A stretch of DNA of 64,000 nucleotides from Paraspadella gotoi (lineage: Eukaryota > Chaetognatha). Under the pieces are notes generated by a model that did no database searches, had not been told where the DNA came from, and saw nothing but the letters and a program-made list of their open reading frames with translations. Shown piece by piece: positions 1-11,277 of the stretch. A program made the translations under genes and the position numbers. The stretch lies in assembly GCA_051294375.1 (NCBI GenBank), contig CM119266.1, positions 13,270,735 to 13,334,734 on the forward strand, written 5' to 3'. Within the stretch, counting starts at the first letter, position 1; the number at the start of each line of letters is the position of its first letter.

Positions 1-175
1 AAGAAAGATAGAGAAAGAAAGAAAGATAGAGAAAGAAAGATAGAAAGAAATAAAAAAGAGAGAAAGAAAAAAAAAAGAAAGAAAGATAAAGAAAGATAAA
101 AAAAAAGAGAGATAAAAAAAAGAAAGAAAGAAAGAGGAAAAGAAAGAAAAGGAAAAGCTCGTAATTTTGTCGGCA
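1..175. repeat. GA/AAAG purine-rich low-complexity tract
   Basis: The left edge is almost pure purine on the + strand, built from GAAA, GATA and GA units. No gene is visible before the exon that begins at 348. Confidence 0.9.
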
Positions 176-347
176 GCGGCTTTAGAAAAGTTTAGGGATT
201 TTCTATAGGTCATCGGGTTTTTTGCAAAGAAATACTCAGAATCCTTTTGTTATTTAAATATAAGAGGTTACTTTTTGAAACATGTTTTGAAAAAAAAAAA
301 ACTGTGTTACACAACTTCACCTTTTTTAATATCCCTTATTTTTTCAG

Positions 348-2249
348 TCTAAACCTGGAAAATCCATCCTATTCCCAGTGGGAGGGTCCCCAACCGGGCA
401 ACGCGCCCCCGCAAGCCACGCCCACCTCGGCTCCATCGTTTCCCGTCGGCACGTCGTCGTCGTCATCGTCTTCGACGGCGGCGACGGCGGTGCTCAAGTC
501 GCGCGACAAGGACGCTAAGGGAGAGGCGCCGGAGAAAAAGAAAGGTGAGTTGAGAGAGGCAAGAAAAGAAAAGATAGAAATAGAAAAGTGAGTCGATGAG
601 AAAAAGAATAAATCATTAAAGATAGAAGAGGATCCAGAAAAGAAAGTGTAATAGCCTAGCTAGTTCTATTTTAAAAAAAAAAATATTAGTTTAAAATTTA
701 GTGTTTCGATTGCAAACAAAAAGACAATTGTCTGGAGAAACATTTAAAACCTGTAAATGAGCGACAAACCGGAGAAGAACAAGCACGTAGCTATATATTC
801 GGAAGGATGTAACTGAAAGTATGTAACTGTATTTAGCGATGCCGCTAAGATCAAAACGACGCGAATCCATCCATCTTCTTCACTTGAAGTTTAACGACCC
901 ATCTCTTCATTCCTTCTACTTCTCTTTCTCACTTGTTCCCTTCGCTCTCTCACGATCGAAAGGGAAATTTTTTTCACGCTTTTTTTTTCTTGTTGGAGGA
1001 GGGGAAGGAGTAGAAGGAAGAGGAGGAAGAGGAAGAGGAAGGGGGTTTGGATTGAAGTTGAACTCTCTCTGAGCCGACTCTTCGTCGTCTTTGTCTTCGT
1101 CGTCGTCATCGTCGTCGTTTACGTCATCCGCGAGACAATCATTGTTTTAACAACCTACAATCTCTTCATTCCTGCCCCTCCTCCTCCTCCTCCTCCTCAT
1201 CCTTCTTTCCCCCCCCTCTCTTCATCTTTCTCCAGCGGGCCACCCAAAGCGCCGCTCCGGACCCGACTCCAACGGGCGCGCCGGGCGTCATCGACGCCAG
1301 GGCGACGCCGAAGACGCCGCCAACGGTCCGGTCGTCGCCGGTCGCCCCGTTCACGGCGCCGCTCGACCGGGCAGAGGTGCCGAAGAGGGCAAGGGTCAAA
1401 GATGCCCGGGTCGACCCGACGCAGAAAACGGAGAAGGAAAAGAGTTTTGCAACGTCATCGGACGGATCGACGGACAGACGGGCAAGATGGGATCGAGGGA
1501 GACGCTGCTCAGTTTGCAGAAGCAGAATAACGGTAAGTGGAGGAATTAGAAGTGAGAGGGGAGATGGGATGAAGAAATGGGTAGAGGAAAACGGAGAAAC
1601 TTAGGAGGAACGAAAGAAAAGAAAGAGGGATATTGATAAAAAAAAAAAGTTAAAATGAGATAAAAGGGTGAAATATAGAATGATTACTTGGGTGGTAGGG
1701 GAAAGGTAAAATAGAGGATGAGATTAACAATCATTTGAGATTATCTGTGGTAAGTCATAAAAATTTTTAAACCTTTAAATGATTGTTTTGTTTTCTTTAT
1801 AAAAAAAAAGAAATTTGAAAGTGAAACAAAAGAATGAAAAACATTGCGAAAAAAAATAAAGAAAAAAAAAGAATGAAGAATGAAGATAAGTAATGAAAAA
1901 AAAAAAATTAAAAAACCAAAACCAGGAAATATGAAAATGAAAAATAGTATCGATAAACAACGAATGACTCATATTTTCCTTCGATAAAAATTCAATTTAG
2001 TTTCACCATTATTCTTTCCTTTAGTCTTTATCTCCAAAAATCTCAAGTTTCACATTTTTTGTTTTTCATTCACATTTTTCTCGAATTAATTTTTCAGGCG
2101 CGAATCCCACGGATTTCTTCGACTGGGAGAGGAAGCGATCCGACGGCGACGACGGCGACGACGACGACGACGATTTCGTGGCGGGCGAACGACGAACGGC
2201 GACGACGATCCGACCCGTGTGCAGTCAACGACGACGAAGGATCACTTAA
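348..2249 (+). CDS. Exon chain for an acidic, Ser/Pro-rich protein of unknown function (partial)
   Basis: Three exons join in one reading phase: 348-544 (after TTTTTTCAG, donor GTGAGT), 1236-1532 (after CTCCAG, donor GTAAGT) and 2098 onward (after TTTTTCAG). Read this way they give a Pro/Ser-rich start, then a segment with NVIGRIDGQTGKMGSRETLL, then a DFFDWERKRSDG stretch with a run of Asp. The frame ends at a TAA at 2247-2249. The last exon stays open to 2617 in another frame, which is glutamine-rich and fits the dispanin exons downstream. So either two genes meet here or one gene carries a one-base indel between about 2210 and 2290. The initiator exon lies outside the window. I do not recognise a family for this part. 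Confidence 0.4.
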
Positions 2250-3863
2250 CCCTCCAGCCCATACGGATAGCCCACTCGAACGCCTACCTCTTACTTCCCT
2301 TACCACTCTCGTCGGTCGCCCAGCGGATCTGCGCTCCCCCCCACCACTTTCGATCCCCGGCCACCACCAAAACACCTATCATAATAATCGACAACACCAA
2401 AACTGGGTTGCGGCCAGACTGGACTGCGGTTGGGGCGACGACGACGACGTCGACGGTTCGCGTTGCTCGTCGCCGGACGCGTCGCCCTCGCGGTCGCCGA
2501 GATTCGGCTACGGGTTCGCGCCAGAGACTACGACGTGGCAGATGCAGCAACAGATGCTGCAGCAACATCAACAGCAGCAGCACGGTGGCAAGAGGGAGAG
2601 TCCGCCCTTTGGAACGGGTAAGGAAAAATGGGAAAGAGGAAAAGAAATGGAAGAAAGTAAAAGTGGAACTCTATGAAATCATCCGAAACATTTTGTTTCA
2701 GTTTCTTACGTAGCAACTGATAACTGCTTTTCTATGCCATTTCCTGTATGAATTCGCTCTGGCAGAGTGGTCCTCTCATGGAAAGGAAGTGAATAGTTCT
2801 CCACAACAGTAAAGCGTCCTTTAGCCTCAACCGTTGTCTTGTATGGAACAAAATTTATTTTCCACCCCAGAAAATCCTGGCCCCCCGTTTTCCTTTCTTT
2901 GCCTCGACAAAAACCAATCTGAGAAGAAAGAGAAAGTCTGACAAACCTCATTTCCTTCGTATTCCCGAACACGATAATTGAGGCCAGACCGTGCAGGCAA
3001 AGGAGAAAGAAAAAAAAAAGAAAGGAAAAAGATGGAAAAAAGAAAGAAGAAAAAGAAAAGAGTTTGTTATCAGTCGTCTTTCAATTTTCCCTTTCCTTTT
3101 CGCCGCTGATCCCCTCAATAATTGGATCTCGGCGCGTGCGCGGGAGAGATGGAAAAAGTTCGCACGGACCCGCGCGCGGTTTGGGCACACGCTGGTTTTT
3201 TTTTAGTTTTTTTTTAACTTTTTATCCTTTTATCCTTTTATCTCTTTTATCGGCGTTATTTTTCTCTTTACCTTTTTATCAATTGGTTGTTATAAGCTGG
3301 TTTTCATACTTCATGATATGAAAGTAAAATAGATGGATCGCTGATCTTTTGTTTCGTTCGTTTTCGTGACTTTCTCATTTGCCGACTCGTCCACTCACAA
3401 AGGCGCGCCGCACTCTCGCAACCCCGACCGCCTCGGGCTGGCAACGCGGCGCCTTCCATCTTTGCCTCGAGGCGGCGGGAAGTGGGGGAGAGGCGACGAA
3501 GGGCGCGTAGCCTCGCGCGAAGACGTTCGGCGCCCCCGGCGTCGACTTTTATCGCTGGCGCCGATCGTGACGGCTTCACGTGACTCACCACGACAGGGGA
3601 AGGGAGGGGGGTGTAGGGGATCTGGAGTGGTAAAGAAAACGAGAAAAGTCGTGGGGGGTTATTATCCCTTGGTGGCAAAAATGAAAATTCCGATGATGAA
3701 TCCACACAGCGGGTTGTGGTGTTTTTGCGGTTGTGGTTGTGGTTGTGGTTGGGTGGATTGTGGGCGATTCGGATTTGCGGTTCGAGGAAAAGAGGAAGAC
3801 GGTGAAAAGATTTGTGTTACGCTTCCGAGGTTATCGATTTTCCGTCATCATATTATCTTTTTT

Positions 3864-3910
<47 letters not shown>

Positions 3911-4844
3911 CTCGAGTCGATGATAATCCGCTGCAAAAACAATCGTTCAAGTTTCCTATTATTCTTATTTTATTTAATCTACTTAATAATTTAAAACAAT
4001 GTTTTTCTACCTCTTTCCAGACAACCTTCCCTTGGGCACGAGCTGCAGCCCCCAAGCGACATCTCGATGTGCTCAGCAGCAGCTTTCCCAAGAAACCGCG
4101 GCCGCAGCAGCCGCGCAGGAGCACCACCGACAGCTTCAACATTTGCGGAAGCAGCAGTTGCAGCACCATCAAGCTCAACAACTCCATCATCAACAGCACA
4201 GTTTACTTCCGCCGCCGCTGGACTCGATTCCACCTCTCACGACGACGACAGCGGGGCCGCTGACGAAGCCGCCGCCGCCGATCACGCAGCTGCCTCTCCC
4301 GGCGCTGCCGCCGTGCGCTAACCAAAGTGAGTTGAATGCCACGACAGGTTTCGCGACGATTCTTTAACATATCTTTGGTAAAATCCATAGAATTTAAATA
4401 TCAGAAATGACGAGGGGGAAATTATAAATAATTGTAGCATCAGTAAATTTTGCCGATTTAACTTTTGCAAATAATAAGATATAATTTCAAACTAAATCAT
4501 CCCCTCCTCTCCATTATCCCTTCTCTCCAGCCGATTTCCCTCCCGCCAACCCCAAGACCGTCAAGGACCATTTTCTTCTCTCCCTCCTCGCCACCCTCTT
4601 CTGCTGCGTTCCTCTCGGCCTCGTCGCCCTCGTCTACAGCAACAAGTGCCGCAAGGCGAAGCACCTCGGCCACAACGACTCCGCCGTCAAGTGGAGCCGC
4701 AAGGCGCAGACGCTCGTCAAGTTTAGCCTCATGCTCGGCTTCATTTGCGGCAACATGTTCGTCCTCATCGTCTGCTTCATCTACCTCTTTCCGCATTCGT
4801 CCTACTGGAGCGGGGCAGGGGGCGACGCGGGGGTTCGGGGTTGA
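2098..4844 (+). CDS. CD225/dispanin-domain membrane protein with Gln/Pro-rich N-terminal region
   Basis: Exons are 2098-2617 (5' limit uncertain; a Met lies at 2542), 4021-4326 and 4531-4844, with donors GTAAGG and GTGAGT. The first two are rich in Gln, His and Pro. The last encodes the CD225 (dispanin) domain: [20 protein letters not shown] opens the first hydrophobic segment, then a Cys pair, a basic intracellular loop with CRKAKHLG and [10 protein letters not shown], and a second hydrophobic segment from VKFSLMLGFICG to CFIYLF. The stop is TGA 4842-4844. CD225 proteins (IFITM, PRRT, SYNDIG types) have two C-terminal membrane segments and act in trafficking or membrane remodelling. The long Q/P-rich cytosolic part resembles PRRT/SYNDIG types more than antiviral IFITMs. 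AATAAA at 5082-5087 is a candidate poly(A) signal. The two last exons recur, frame-broken, at 12.28-13.07 kb. Confidence 0.75.
3861..3912 (+). repeat. (CTTT)n microsatellite
   Basis: Perfect TTTC/CTTT tetranucleotide array in the intron before the 4021 exon. It generates spurious open frames on both strands. Confidence 0.95.
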
Positions 4845-5337
4845 TGGAGGAGCTTGGGGTCGGATGATCTTTGAGGGGAGGGGGGAGGGGGCTGGTCAAT
4901 GACCAGTGGTCATTGGCTAAATATTGAGGGGGTGAATAGTTAAATTGTGCACACTTTTTATTGGTAAATAAGAAAGGAAAAGAAAAGAGTAAAAACGAAG
5001 AGACATTGTTTCTCCTAAAAATTTACCTTTGACAAGTTCAATTCATACCAACTTAATAACAAATATTTCCGATCATAGTCAAATAAAAAAATGTCTTTCC
5101 TTGTCCCGACCGAGTCGGCGTTTTGAAAAAGAATCGCGTTCAAAATAGATAAAAAAAAATCTCTTATCTATGACAAGCTTTCGTTTTTGCCCTCTTGACA
5201 GACTTTAGTTGACACAGATGCCTCACATGACACACTCGAAGCGGACGATACACTCGACGCCGCTGACGTGATCGACGCAGATGACACAGTTCACCGCGCT
5301 CTTTTGTCTTATCTGTCTTATCTTCGTCGTCTTCGTT

Positions 5338-5369
<32 letters not shown>

Positions 5370-6780
5370 CGGGAGACAGAAAATCGAGACCCATATGCTT
5401 GAAAATCTCACTCACTTTTTTTTTGGGTAAAGGGTGGATTGATTGACTGACTGATTAAAGATAAGATCCTCTTCCCGACTTTTAAAAACGCCAGAGCACG
5501 ATTTCAATTGGTCGGTCATTCTATTTCTATCGAAATTGTTGTGTAAATCGAAACAAAAACACCGCTTTTTAGCTACGTACAGGATTTTATCCTTATTCTC
5601 TTTTACTTTTTGGTTGTGCGCGTGTGATTTAATTCATTTTTTTTGCTCTTGTTACGCCATTAATTTATTTATGATAATTCTCCTTTCTTTGAATTAAGTT
5701 TTTATTTCAGTTTTTGTCAGTCATAATTCCATGGTTGTTTTTGCTTTAAATGTTAAAATATTGCGACAATAAATAAAATATAAACCAAAATTCGAAGCTT
5801 TTTGTTCTAGAGGAATTCACCTTAGTTGTAGAAAGTTGTAGAAAGTTACACGACTCCCATAATGAAATACAGTGCGTAATCGAAAATTACTGATAATTTG
5901 TGATTGAAAGCTTGTAGGTTCCTTCTATGTTATTATCTTGTGAGAGAACTCGTGGCTTTTACTTAAACCACCGCTGCCAAAGTTAGGGGCACAATAATAT
6001 TGTCAATGTAACTTATTCATTGAATGAATGGATGAGCAATTGAGCATCATTGGTTGAACCAAATTTTAATAAATATAAAATCAGTTAAAAATAATTCAAT
6101 AAAATAAAATAAATTGCACCAATTTTTTATGAATATTAAGTAATTTGATAATAATTCAATCTAATAATTGAATTTTAAGAAATACTCAATAATATATCGA
6201 TTTTTTGTTTTTTGTTGAATCCTGTTCTACACGCGCGTCGCACTCAAACAAAACGAAGAAATGTGCACAAAAGAACAATTTTTTAGTCGCCGTAAATTAG
6301 TATTTGTGACGGACCGAAAAGACCGAAAAGTCGGATAATTTACCAATTAAATTTATTTCTAAAGTTGAGAGCCATGCGTTTGAATGCAAGTGATCCAATT
6401 AACCACCCAAAAATTTCACTTCGAGATTTATAACAAAGAATCCTTCGCATGACCGAGGACAAAAAAAAGGATGGATGATTATTTCGTGCAACAGTTAACA
6501 ATATCTTAGCTCGGTATTCCTTTCGTGCAGAGATATTAAAGTAAAAAAAAATGTAGAAGAGATCAGATTTAGTTTTTTCATGACAACGCCTAGCAACCAA
6601 GGAGAGTAAATTAACACGTTTCGAAGGAACGTAGCGCCTCTTAATGTAATTTGTCGCCTCTTATTAATAAAAAAAAAAAATAGTGGAACGATACATTGCC
6701 TTGTGTTTCTGCAATAAAAGAATTTCGAGTCAAACTCTGAACAGAATTTAATCCTTTATCGGTTCTCAATCAAGCTCACC
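4845..6780. other. 3' UTR and intergenic DNA between dispanin gene and CFAP107
   Basis: AT-rich sequence with a GTC/GAC trinucleotide array at 5335-5370. The array lets a (-) frame at 5164-5415 stay open as a poly-Asp protein. That frame begins without a convincing start or splice site and I do not call it. A copy of a dispersed repeat is at about 5932-6065. Nothing else is recognisable. Confidence 0.6.
5932..6065 (+). repeat. Dispersed repeat A, copy 1
   Basis: Shares an ordered set of blocks with 39231-39350 and with the halves at 59975-60027 and 60243-60295: ATCTTGTGAGAGA, a TTTTACC-like block, a (G)CAGGGGCA-like block, a TTATTGAATGAATGGAT block, and TTGGTTGTACCAA(T)TT. A further copy at 14165-14320 is part of the repeated segment. 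Short, non-coding and divergent between copies, so a SINE or MITE remnant is likely. Confidence 0.6.
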
Positions 6781-7626
6781 ATGCCGGCGACAGTCACCGG
6801 TCCCACTATCCCCTTCAAGCTACCTCCACTGGGCGGCCCTGGTGACCCGCTCAAGTGGAGTCAGCCGGGTTGGCGAGTGGAGCGTCGGTTCGATCCCGGC
6901 GTCCTCATAGGAAACTGGTACGAGGAGCGCCGGGATTTCGACGTCTCTCGGCGCCACGATTTCCCTACGACGAACTCGAGCGAATTCCCCGCGTATCCCG
7001 ATGCGCGCCCCGACATCGTCGTCCGCAGGACAAACTTGCTGCGGCGTGGCGGTCAACCCAAGGAGCGCATCTTTCTCCATCACGATCACGCCTACTCTGG
7101 CAACCTCGTTTCTCTCTACGACGAAAAGTACAACGGACGCGAGTTGAGCGAGAGCGACCTTCCTCAGCGCCGCTCCTGGGACCGGCACCGTCTCACCTGG
7201 GCGCCGGAAAAGTCCGATCATCCCCTACAGGGCGCCGGGACTCGTTTCCGGTTGTCCGAACAAAAGCGGCGCCAGTGGGCGGCGGAGGCGGCGGCGGGCG
7301 ACGCCGGCGACTGGTCGACCTCCACGGCGTCTCATTTTGTCGCGCCGCCCGTCAACTCTTTGGTGACGAGCCACTTCGCGGCGCCACGCACGCTCAGCAG
7401 CCATCTGTTGGCTTTTAATCAGATCAACCGGTACTTGAGCCTCAGGGGCGTGCCGGCCCGGCAGGCGCCTGACTCTTTCGTTCTGCCCATCGGGGCGGAC
7501 GCGGTGGCCTGCGAATGCGTTGGGGAGCGGACGGGGCGGGGAGAGGGCGGCGGCGTTGCCGGAGGAGGCGGCGAATGGCAAGCGTCGGAAGAGAAGATGG
7601 GAGTACAAGTCAGCGTGAAAGAATGA
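6781..7626 (+). CDS. CFAP107: Cilia- and flagella-associated protein 107-like (ciliary microtubule inner protein)
   Basis: Single open frame of 281 aa, ATG at 6781 and TGA at 7624-7626. Residues about 29-55 carry [20 protein letters not shown] followed by EERRDF. Residues about 105-135 carry YSGNLVSLYDEKYNGRE and about 130-150 RSWDRHRLTWAPEKSDHPL. These are the hallmark blocks of the CFAP107/C1orf158 family, a protein lining the lumen of ciliary doublet microtubules. The human protein is roughly 190-200 aa. This one is longer through an Ala/Gly-rich insertion near 165-180 and a Gly/Glu-rich tail. The gene appears intronless. AATAAA motifs near 8020-8030 could serve as the poly(A) signal, converging on the gene at 8322. 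A frame-broken copy lies at 15003-15858. The family call rests on remembered motifs. Confidence 0.82.
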   Translation: MPATVTGPTIPFKLPPLGGPGDPLKWSQPGWRVERRFDPGVLIGNWYEERRDFDVSRRHDFPTTNSSEFPAYPDARPDIVVRRTNLLRRGGQPKERIFLHHDHAYSGNLVSLYDEKYNGRELSESDLPQRRSWDRHRLTWAPEKSDHPLQGAGTRFRLSEQKRRQWAAEAAAGDAGDWSTSTASHFVAPPVNSLVTSHFAAPRTLSSHLLAFNQINRYLSLRGVPARQAPDSFVLPIGADAVACECVGERTGRGEGGGVAGGGGEWQASEEKMGVQVSVKE

Positions 7627-8321
7627 ATTATGAATCTGAAGAGAAATTAACATTTTTTTACTAAACCTTTGAAATGCGCTTTTTTTTTCGTGCGCGCATA
7701 TATATGTTCTCAATTTGTCATTTTCCACCCTCTCTGAAAAAACTCTTTCCAAGTATACACCGGTGATATTTGCGTTGTCCTTTTGTTTTCATCTCAACGC
7801 CTCGCAATCAGTTGCAAATGGATTCTTATTTCTTTTTTTTTCTTTTCGTGGCCGAATTTGTCATTTGGCCTTTTTCGGTGTCAACAAACGCGGCAAATGT
7901 CAGACTCTGAAACTCCGTCATTTCCCCTACGTTCTTTCATTTCTTCCCTATTTTTTTGTTTCACTCGAGATCTCACTGTCTTCTTTTATTTTTTTCCCCA
8001 CATGTCTACTGAATTAAACCAAATAAAATAAAAACGTTTTCTCGACTTTTTTTTAGTGACAATACTTTTAAGCCTGGTTACGAAAACGATTTTTCTACGA
8101 AAAGTCGAAAGAATTTTAAATTGGATCTAAATTTTAAATCTAAAGTTACAAAAATAATACGACAATGCGTTTGATTCATACAGAAAGCGAGCAATTTCAT
8201 AGGAAGAAAAACACGTAGGTCCAGCCTGAAGAAATCATGATATAAAAATAAATATTGGTAGGTGAACATACAAAAGAACATACCTAAAACCACTATTTAA
8301 CCTACATACTCTTCACAATCG
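7627..8321. other. Convergent 3' untranslated interval
   Basis: T-rich then A-rich sequence between the stop of CFAP107 (+) and the stop of the GalT/HIT-like gene (-). It holds AATAAA-type signals near 8020-8030 and, for the opposite strand, TTTATT near 7986. No coding frame is convincing. Confidence 0.6.
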
Positions 8322-9667
8322 TCATAATTTGTCCTTCATGTTGGCGGCGGCGACGAAAGGATCGACATCGACGACGCTGCGGACGAAGAGTTCCATCGTC
8401 CCTACGTCGCCGTAAGTGGCGCCGATATCCGCCCGTGGAATGAACCGCCCCACCGCCGGCGTCGTCGACGCCTCCTCTGGCGTCGGCAGATAAACGGCGC
8501 CGGAAAAAGCGTATCGATCGAGGGCGAAAAAGAATCGCGCGACGCCGAGAATGGCGCGAAGGATTTGCCGCGTGGCGTCGGGACGAGCAGCGTCGACGCG
8601 AAAGAGAATTTCGCGATTCTTGACCGGCGTCAGATGCGCGCAGAGCACCGCCGCTTCCCGCGTCACGCAGAGTCCAAGCGCTTCGTGAACGCCGAAAAGA
8701 TCGTCGAAGAACGCTCGTCCCGAATGGGCGGCGTCGTAGCGCCTAGCGGCCTCCAGCAGCGCCCGGGCTCGCCCCGGGGGCGCCGTATCCTGAGCCACCC
8801 CGTGGAGATGAAAGTGGGATTGCGAGGCGCCGGCCGGACGGAGGTGATCGATGAGAATCACGCGGTGCCGAGCGGCGTAAGAGTCACGGCGTTCCGCACG
8901 TTGGAACCAGGCGTCGACGAGATCAGCGGCGGCGTCGGCGTCGGCGGCGTTCAGTTCCAACGCGGAATGCTTTTTGGGAAAGACGACGATCTGTTCCCCG
9001 CTGAAGGGAAACGAGTTGGCGAAGGTCGCGGCGAGGTCGTTCTCCAAACGCCCCTCCTCCTCCTGAGCCGTCTCCTGGCGAAACTCGCAGAGATCACAGG
9101 GACGTCGCGAGAGCAGCTCCTCCGCCAAGCGGCGCTGCTCTGCTCCAGCGCCGCCTATCGAAGGCCGCTTGGACCGCAGCGGATTGAAGATCATTTCCTC
9201 CGCTGTCCAAACGTTCGTTAGCCGAGTCAGGTTCTGGCGCCGCAGCGAATCCACCGGCGCGGCGGAGCCGAGGAGGCGAGCGAGTTTCGGCGCCAGGAAC
9301 GGAGGATAGGCGAGGGAGTGTCTTTCGCGGTGGAGATCGTAGAGGGCGCGGAAGCGGGCGGAGAGGGCGGTGCAGGTTGGAGAGAGGGATGTGAGTTGGA
9401 AAAGATCTTCGAGAGAGGAGAACGTAAAGGGGCAGCTATGTTGGAGAAGGCGAAGTGTAATAAGTCAGGAATGTGATCACTTTTCCAATGTTGCTTAAAA
9501 TTAACTCACCTGAGATTTTCGTTGATTATTTCTTGGGAGATTCTTTTGAATTGTTCTTGTCTATCGGTGATCGCGAAAAATCCGAAAAATAAACCGCAGA
9601 CGATGAGAAAACTAAGAAGTAAGTTTTGTTTAAGCTTCGCTTTTTTCCCAAATGAAAGCGGCTTCAT
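8322..9667 (-). CDS. Membrane-anchored GalT/HIT-superfamily nucleotidyltransferase- or phosphorylase-like protein
   Basis: Two (-) exons, 9510-9667 and 8322-9435, join in phase to give 423 aa. The donor is GTGAGT just below 9510 and the acceptor is CCAACATAG before 9435. The N-terminus is basic, then a single hydrophobic segment (about residues 15-33, core [19 protein letters not shown]), predicting a type II signal anchor. The rest has the order of galactose-1-phosphate uridylyltransferase-type folds: a NPLRSKRP block, a CxxC pair (about 166/169, CDLC), a NxFPF...VVFPKKHS block, and the active-site strand [11 protein letters not shown] (His about 260, 262, 264). H-F-H-L-H fits the HIT pattern rather than GalT's HPHxQ. 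Substrate is unknown; sugar-nucleotide chemistry in the secretory lumen is an inference. A broken copy is at 16543-17882. Confidence 0.65.
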
Positions 9668-9821
9668 GGTGATTTCAATATTTATTATGAAAACGGAGTA
9701 ATTTTAATTCTTATTGTATAGTATTGTGAGTTAACGTGATAAATGTATCAATCTTTCTCATTTTCAGTGTGGAGATATCGAATCCCGGAATTCACCAGCG
9801 AGGTTTACAGATCTCTTTGGC

Positions 9822-9896
<75 letters not shown>

Positions 9897-11277
9897 GCGA
9901 TCTTAGACATCGTGGCTTCAGTTCAGTGAGCGAGTGAGGGGGAGGGAAAAGATGAATAGAATAAAAGGAAGCGAAAGATATATAGTTACTGTATAAGAAA
10001 TTATATTGGTAGAAGAATTTTTACTTTATCATAGATCAGATTTTCAATAGTAGCATTCCGCAATCTTGATTTTAATCATTTTAAATAACTCGATCTTTAT
10101 AAATGAAAACATTCTATATCACGTTTCCTGGTTGAAGAGCTCAAAGGCATAAACAGTGAAACTGCGCGTTTTCGTGTCTACGAGCGGCTTTCCGTATTTG
10201 TGATTGTTGTAGTTGTACTATATGTACTAGTATGTAGCAACGATGATGTACCACGTGATTTAGGGAATATTTTCCCCTTTTCAATAAAATATTGACTTTT
10301 GTTTTTCAACCTCGTCAGCCTCATAGCTTTTTGATGCCGTCATGTACATAAATCCTGCCCATGAGATCATCCTTGCGTGTGGAGATTTCATCGGAGAGAA
10401 TTCGATTTCTACTCCGAATACACGACCTCTATCTTTCTTATTCTTTCTTTCTTTCTTTCTTTCTTTCATTTTTATATCTTTCTTTTTTTTTCACTCGACT
10501 GTCGTCCTTCTCTAGTGGATCTAGTCAAAACCTGCTCCAAGTAAAGACCCTTCTGTTCTGATCTGGAGAACGAAAATACAAAACGAGTTATCGAGTCGAA
10601 ACTCGCTTTTACCAAAAATAGACAACGCTTTTTTTTTGGGAATTTTATTACCTATTTTTTTTCCGTTTTCGGCCACCAAATAAAATTATCCGATTTGGGC
10701 CATTTCTTTTTCAAAAGCAGCGTTCGGATACATCGGCTTTTCTGACCTCGATCCCCGTTTATCGATCCTCGTTCTCGACGATGTAAACAAAGATGATTTA
10801 CTTCGGCGGATTTTAAAAATAAAACTGGGGATCGAAAACGTTACCAGGTTAGATCGAAAAATATAAAATATAACAAAAACTGGTTTGACAAAAAAAAACA
10901 AAAACAAAAACAAAAAACAAAAGGAAACAAAATAAAAAAGGAAAAAGGGCCTTTTTCGCCAGATTTTTTTCTCAGAGTTGGTCTGCTTATTTAGTTCCGG
11001 TCTTTTTGTCCCCCCCCCCAAAAAAAAAGATATATCTTTCCGACTCTGAATTGATCATATTAGAGTCATTTTGGCCAGAAAAAATCCGCCTACTCTGAAG
11101 TTTTTTTTTTTTTTTAATGCTTTATTTTCTTAATTAATTTAATGGTTTACAGTCACAAAAGCAAATCATTCTAACTATTTATATTTTTAATAAATATAAA
11201 ATAAAAAAATTAAAAGAATCAATTTTAACCAAACCAACTCCCAGGTCGAAGGCCGAGTCTTCCGACTCTCTCGCGAG
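9668..11277. other. Intergenic region upstream of the winged-helix/phosphorylase gene
   Basis: Contains a (CT)n array at 9829-9893, a short CTTT array near 10441-10467 and A/T runs. A short frame at 9770-9825, preceded by TTTTCAG, could be a non-coding or 5' exon, but nothing confirms it. No gene is called. Confidence 0.5.
9829..9893 (+). repeat. (CT)n microsatellite
   Basis: Uninterrupted CT dinucleotides. In the repeated segment at 18041-18293 the matching place holds two CT arrays separated by about 160 bp of unique sequence that is absent here. Confidence 0.95.

Noticed and set aside
5164-5415. A (-) frame with a poly-Asp run
   Set aside because: It has no credible start or splice sites. 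It is produced by a GAC trinucleotide array, and the second version of the locus breaks it.
8565-9221. A 218-aa + strand frame
   Set aside because: It lies antisense to the GalT/HIT-like exon, whose own frame carries the family motifs. GC-rich third positions remove stops on the other strand.
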